This document shows positions 60,614 through 64,000 of a stretch of DNA of 64,000 nt, in pieces. Positions within the stretch are counted from its first letter, which is position 1; each line of letters begins with the position of its first letter. Source of the stretch: Solirubrobacter sp963798325 (lineage in GTDB: Bacteria > Actinomycetota > Thermoleophilia > Solirubrobacterales > Solirubrobacteraceae). Both the position numbers and the translations under genes were made by a program. The DNA lies in NCBI GenBank assembly GCA_963798325.1, contig CAWCSS010000001.1, positions 1,178,001-1,242,000 on the forward strand. The letters run 5' to 3'. The notes under the pieces are model-generated. The model was given only the letters and a program-made list of their open reading frames with translations, had not been told where the DNA came from and searched no databases.

Positions 60614-62008
60614 ATGTCCCCCGTCTCACGGCGCGCCGCGGCGATCCTGGCCGGCGCCGTCTCGCTGCTCGCGTTCTCCGGTTCCGCTGCCCATGCCGCC
60701 GGCACGGCTCACCTGACGTGGATCGACGGTCTGAAGGTGCCGGGCACCCCGGCGAAGTACAACCGGGTCGGTGTCCTGAAGATCGGTCCGCACAAGGCGC
60801 GCAACGTGCTCGTCCTGAGTCCGGGCACCTCGGCGAGCGCTGCGTACTTTGCGCCGTTGGCACGCGCGATCGTCGATCGAGCCCCGAACTGGCAGGTCTG
60901 GGCGGTCGAGCGGCGAGAGAACCTGCTCGAGGATCACAGCGTTCTGGATCGCGCCAAGGCCCGGACGGCCACGTCGCAGGACGTGTTCGATTACTACCTG
61001 GGCTGGCTCAAGGACCAGTCCATCGCGACTCACTTTCGGCTGATCCCAGACGCCGAGGTGTCCTACGCCAAGCGGTGGGGGATGAACACCGCGGTCGAGG
61101 ACCTGCGCCGGGTGGTGCTGCGCGCCAAGCAGCTCGGTGGACGCGTCGTGGTCGGCGGGCACTCGCTGGGGGGAACGATCACCACCGCCTACGCGACCTG
61201 GGACTTCCACGGAACGACGGGCGCCGACGGGCTCGCAGGCCTGGTGTTCATCGACGGTGGCAGCGGCCCCGCCCCGGTCACGAGGGCGGCGGCGACCAAC
61301 AGCCTCGCCGAGCTCAACGCCGGCTCACCGTGGCTCCAATTCGGCGGCATCGTGTCGCCGTTTGCGGGACTGTTCAACTCGACCGGAGCGCTCAGCGTGC
61401 TCATGGATCCCACCAGCCCGTCGCTGGCCCAGGCATCCGGCCTGCTTCCCGCCGGCCTGGCGCCGCCCGTGCCGGTGACCAACGCCGGTCAGTACGGATA
61501 CGCGCTGGACAGCGAGACCTCGCCGAGCTCGCTGGCCGCGGCGCAGTCGCACCTCGGCCACCTCAGCGCATCGGGTGACCCGCGCGGCTGGGACGACGAC
61601 GGCGAGCTGACGCCGCTGCGGCGGATGGCCGAGGCGTTCGGCGGGCGCGGCCTGCAGGGCCTGGACGGGACGGCCTGGTATCACCCGCTGCGCCTGACGA
61701 TCGACGCGGGCGCCGTGGCCGCCGGGAACGCCAACCCGGCGCAGAAGGTCCTCGACGTCCACGCCACGCACGGCGACGACTTGCCGCACAGCCTCAAGAT
61801 CTACGTCTTCGCCGCCGCGCTGGCCGGCACGCGCGGGCTCGACGCCGCCCGAACGCTGGCCAGGCAGTCGCGGATCCCGGCCCGCAACCTCACCCTGGTC
61901 GACCGCCACCGCAGCTACGCCCACAACGATCCCAACACCGCCGAGCCCTCCAAGAACGCATTCCTCAAAGGGCTGGTGCGGTTCTTGAAGCGGTTCAGCG
62001 ACCGATGA
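60614..62008 (+). CDS. Secreted alpha/beta hydrolase
   Basis: A 464-residue exported protein. Signal peptide 1-28 (RRAAAILAGAVSLLAFSGSAAHA). The nucleophile elbow GGHSLGG has Ser184, the usual lipase/esterase form, and a candidate oxyanion region is VLVLSPGTSASAAYFAPLA. A C-terminal catalytic His may be in RHRSYAHNDPN. It is probably a secreted esterase or lipase; the large cap region (residues 240-400) is unlike well-known families. It is unrelated to the upstream aldo/keto reductase despite sharing an open frame. Start ATG 60614. Confidence 0.82.
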   Translation: MSPVSRRAAAILAGAVSLLAFSGSAAHAAGTAHLTWIDGLKVPGTPAKYNRVGVLKIGPHKARNVLVLSPGTSASAAYFAPLARAIVDRAPNWQVWAVERRENLLEDHSVLDRAKARTATSQDVFDYYLGWLKDQSIATHFRLIPDAEVSYAKRWGMNTAVEDLRRVVLRAKQLGGRVVVGGHSLGGTITTAYATWDFHGTTGADGLAGLVFIDGGSGPAPVTRAAATNSLAELNAGSPWLQFGGIVSPFAGLFNSTGALSVLMDPTSPSLAQASGLLPAGLAPPVPVTNAGQYGYALDSETSPSSLAAAQSHLGHLSASGDPRGWDDDGELTPLRRMAEAFGGRGLQGLDGTAWYHPLRLTIDAGAVAAGNANPAQKVLDVHATHGDDLPHSLKIYVFAAALAGTRGLDAARTLARQSRIPARNLTLVDRHRSYAHNDPNTAEPSKNAFLKGLVRFLKRFSDR

Positions 62009-62033
62009 CGGCGGCCACCATCGGACGCGTCTG

Positions 62034-62471
62034 TCAAGGGATCGCGTCGAAGGCACGCGCGAAGCCAACGACGTCGCCGCGCGCCTGAAGCTCGAGCGCC
62101 TCGCCGTCCTTGAAGGTCAGCACCAGCGGCGCCCAGGACTTGGCGATGTCGGTGTGGACCGACGCGAGCCGGTCGAGTTCGACCGCGCCCAGGTGGTCGC
62201 CGACCGTGCTGAGCATCGGGTCCGCGGACCACACGTGCAGGTGCGTCTTGCCGAGTCCGAGGATCACGGCGGCGTCGAGCGGGACGTCGGTGCGTTCGGA
62301 GTCCTTGTGCGCAGCGGCCCTCGCGGCGGGACGGACGACCAGGTAGTTGCCCAGCGGCCCGAGCCAGCGCGCGCCGCCCAGGGGCGTGTCGCGCCGGGCG
62401 TACACCGCCGCGGTCAGCGGCTCTTCGTCGGTGGAGAGTGTGGTGACGAGATCCTTGTCCTGCACGTGCAT
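62034..62471 (-). CDS. Hypothetical protein
   Basis: A 145-residue soluble protein from ATG 62471 (MHVQDKDLVTTLSTDEEPLTAAVYARRD). The middle reads like a beta-sandwich with KTHLHVWSADPML and VDLDRLASVHTDIAKSW-like surfaces. No family is recognised. The frame to 62810 is antisense to the membrane protein and rejected. A GGAGG is upstream (CCTCCAGGA on the plus strand). It is divergent from the winged-helix operon, so it may share its operator at 62526. Confidence 0.65.
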   Translation of the reverse strand: MHVQDKDLVTTLSTDEEPLTAAVYARRDTPLGGARWLGPLGNYLVVRPAARAAAHKDSERTDVPLDAAVILGLGKTHLHVWSADPMLSTVGDHLGAVELDRLASVHTDIAKSWAPLVLTFKDGEALELQARGDVVGFARAFDAIP

Positions 62472-62525
62472 CGGCGCGCCTCCTGGAGGTCGTGTGCCAG
62501 CCTTGTCGAGATAGTCCTTCCCGAC

Positions 62526-62539
62526 GCAAAGCACTTTGC
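62526..62539. promoter_or_regulatory. Putative operator of the winged-helix operon
   Basis: GCAAAG-CA-CTTTGC is a perfect inverted repeat, followed by a further CAAAGC-like half site (62545-62551). It lies at the head of the membrane-protein/winged-helix operon, at the position expected for autoregulation, and near the divergent gene's start. Confidence 0.55.
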
Positions 62540-63189
62540 AACACAAAGCAAGCAAGACAGGGCGGGCCCGTAAACCACCGACGCCGGAGCTCGCCGCGCG
62601 CCACGGATCCGAGCGCGGGGACACCGGCCCGGACCCGATCGCGCTGGCGGCGAGGCGGCCGGGCGAGGCGCGTGCGGAGCTCGCCGAGATCGCTCGCGTG
62701 CGCGAGCGCGCTCGAGACGGAGCGGGCGCGGCATGGTTTCCGCCGCTCGCGTTCGGGTCGGCCGGGATCCTGGCGGCACTCGTGCTCGCCGTCGCGGGGC
62801 CCGCCGCCATCGGGCCGTACTGGCTGATCGCTGGGCTCGTGGCGCTGCTCGCGGTGCGCCGCCACTATCGCGGCCGGTCGCGCGCTCGCGGTGTCGCCGG
62901 GCGACGGCGCATGTGGTACCTGGCCGGCTCGCTCTGGGCGATCGGCCTCGCGGCCGGGGTGGTCGGGGCCGAGCTTGGCGGGCTCACGGCGGGCCTGCTG
63001 GCGCCGATCGGCGTGGTGGTCGTGGGCTACGCGATCCTCTCCTGGTGGGATGGGCGGCCGGAGTTGATCGCGGGCGTGGGAGCCGGCGCGCTGCTGGCGG
63101 GCGCGGTGGCGGCGGGCGGCGGCGCCGCATGGCTGATCGAACTCGCCTTCGGGCTCGCGCTGTGCGCGCTGGGGGCGTGGATGCGATGA
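62536..63189 (+). CDS. Four-to-five-helix membrane protein, start uncertain
   Basis: An integral membrane protein of up to 217 residues with hydrophobic segments GSAGILAALVLAVAGPAAI, WLIAGLVALLAV, MWYLAGSLWAIGLAAGVV, GLTAGLLAPIGVVVVGYAIL and GAGALLAGAVAAGGGAAWLI. The TTG at 62536 overlaps the putative operator, so a start nearer GTG 62698 is more plausible. It is coupled to the winged-helix gene by an ATGA overlap. Such membrane-protein/regulator pairs are common in actinobacteria; function is unknown. Confidence 0.62.
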   Translation: MQHKASKTGRARKPPTPELAARHGSERGDTGPDPIALAARRPGEARAELAEIARVRERARDGAGAAWFPPLAFGSAGILAALVLAVAGPAAIGPYWLIAGLVALLAVRRHYRGRSRARGVAGRRRMWYLAGSLWAIGLAAGVVGAELGGLTAGLLAPIGVVVVGYAILSWWDGRPELIAGVGAGALLAGAVAAGGGAAWLIELAFGLALCALGAWMR

Positions 63190-63518
63190 GCCACCCCAGC
63201 CGCCGGCTCGACGATGCGGTCCACCAGCGCACGCGGCTCGGGATCCTCGCCGTGCTGTGCGAGGTCGGGCGCGCGGACTTCACCTTCCTCAAGCAGACCC
63301 TCGAGCTCACCGACGGCAACCTGGCCAGCAACCTCGCCAAGCTCGAGGACGCGGGCTACGTCGCCAGCGAGCGCATCCTCGAGGGCCGCCGCCCGCGCAC
63401 CTGGGTCAGTGCCACGCCCGAGGGCCGCAGAGCGCTGGACGAGGAGATCGCGGCGCTGCAGGAGATCATCGCGGCCGTCGAGCGGGTCGCGCCCCGCACC
63501 GCCCCTCGGACCGCGTGA
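63186..63518 (+). CDS. Winged-helix transcriptional regulator (MarR/PadR-like)
   Basis: A 110-residue winged-helix protein beginning MSHPSRRLDDAVHQRTRLGILAVL. The recognition helix is TDGNLASNLAKLEDAGYV and the wing VASERILEGRRPRTWVSATPEG, followed by a dimerisation helix (EEIAALQEIIAAVERVA). It belongs to the small winged-helix group that is encoded after a membrane protein and represses its own operon. The ATGA overlap with the upstream gene and the upstream inverted repeat GCAAAG-CA-CTTTGC support that here. Confidence 0.86.
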   Translation: MSHPSRRLDDAVHQRTRLGILAVLCEVGRADFTFLKQTLELTDGNLASNLAKLEDAGYVASERILEGRRPRTWVSATPEGRRALDEEIAALQEIIAAVERVAPRTAPRTA

Positions 63519-63704
63519 CGACCCGCAAGCCGCGCCGCGGAGCGGTTCGCGAGTCGGAGCGACGCAATGGATACAGGCCTCACGGCCCGGCCGAACGCGC
63601 AGTCCACGACACTCACCATCGCCCGTGGCGTCGATCGCACCGGTCGAGACGTCCAACGTGAGCATCAGGCTCAAGCCAAAGGCCGCTGGTGGCGATAAGG
63701 GTGT

Positions 63705-63845
63705 ATGAGCAAGAACGCCCGCACGCTCATCGCGCTCGCCGTCATCGTCACCCTCGCCGTCTTGACGCCTCTGGCGCTCCACGCCACACAGGCGTCGCAG
63801 CGCGATCTCGACCGATCACTGCAGAGCATCCAGCGGACGCGCTGA
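63705..63845 (+). CDS. Small single-pass membrane protein
   Basis: A 46-residue ORF too short for most callers: MSKNARTLIALAVIVTLAVL is a membrane helix, then HATQASQRDLDRSLQSIQRTR is a polar tail. A GATAAGGG precedes the ATG by a few bases. Its good codon bias and clean helix-plus-tail structure argue that it is real, but it could be chance. Confidence 0.45.
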   Translation: MSKNARTLIALAVIVTLAVLTPLALHATQASQRDLDRSLQSIQRTR

Positions 63846-64000
63846 GTCGCGTCTTCGCCGGTGCGCGACGCGCTGCTCGGACCGCCGACGCGGCCACCAG
63901 AAGCGTTCACCACGCTGAACCGGCACGTCTGAGCTCCGACACGGCTGGGTAGCTCAAGGCCCACCAATCCAACAGGCGGAGTCCTTCGTGCTCACCATCT

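Overview
The window is very GC-rich (about 70% by eye) with a strong third-position G/C bias, so nearly every real gene casts long antisense ORFs. Gene content (secreted M14 carboxypeptidases that share a C-terminal domain ending LSTTTP, a LuxR-type AAA regulator, a LanC-like enzyme, a PPK2, many VOC, SDR, MFS and EamA proteins, and several ECF sigma factors) points to a soil actinobacterium of the class Thermoleophilia, most likely order Solirubrobacterales (Solirubrobacter/Conexibacter-like). That placement is inference from gene style, not from a marker gene. No rRNA, tRNA, CRISPR array, insertion sequence or phage gene was recognised.

Layout. 0-10.4 kb: start of a CapA-like secreted protein, MFS pump with DUF1963 protein, XRE-cupin regulator divergent from an epoxide-hydrolase-like enzyme, tartrate/isopropylmalate-type dehydrogenase, a histidine kinase bracketed by related palindromes, an odd LysR-esterase fusion with a degenerate hydrolase, a short sigma factor, cupin and phosphotransferase. 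10.8-21.3 kb: an extracellular/peptide-processing stretch with two secreted M14 carboxypeptidases, a LanC-like protein, an M13 metallopeptidase and a STAS protein. 21.4-29.2 kb: VOC proteins, a LuxR AAA regulator and an apparent operon (flavin disulfide reductase, SDR, ArsR-arsenate-reductase fusion, VOC, ChrA) in which almost every gene is broken by single-base indels. 29.4-33.9 kb: ECF sigma/membrane-partner operon, MocR regulator divergent from an EamA transporter. 34-41 kb: aldehyde dehydrogenase with EamA transporter, short UvrA-like ATPase, class V aminotransferase, peroxiredoxin-like protein. 41-50.7 kb: GGDEF-EAL protein, VTT membrane protein, DUF892 stress protein, VOC/DUF4231/DUF1801 proteins, PPK2, SIMPL protein, LysR-MFS pair. 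50.8-64 kb: SUFU-domain protein, zinc-ribbon SDR, DHFR-like and metallo-beta-lactamase proteins, glutamine amidotransferase, a chimeric winged-helix/beta-propeller gene, a second sigma/membrane-partner operon, a frameshifted aldo/keto reductase, a secreted hydrolase and a winged-helix/membrane-protein operon.

How it works together. Most genes sit in one- or two-gene units, each with its own regulator (XRE-cupin/hydrolase, MocR/EamA, LysR/MFS, winged helix/membrane protein, sigma/membrane partner), a pattern of small detoxification, export and stress modules rather than one large pathway. The most unusual items are the indel cluster at 23.5-29.2 kb, two near-identical nested palindromes at 34.1 and 59.4 kb that each precede an NAD(P)-type oxidoreductase, the LysR-esterase fusion, and the C-terminal domain common to the two M14 proteases.
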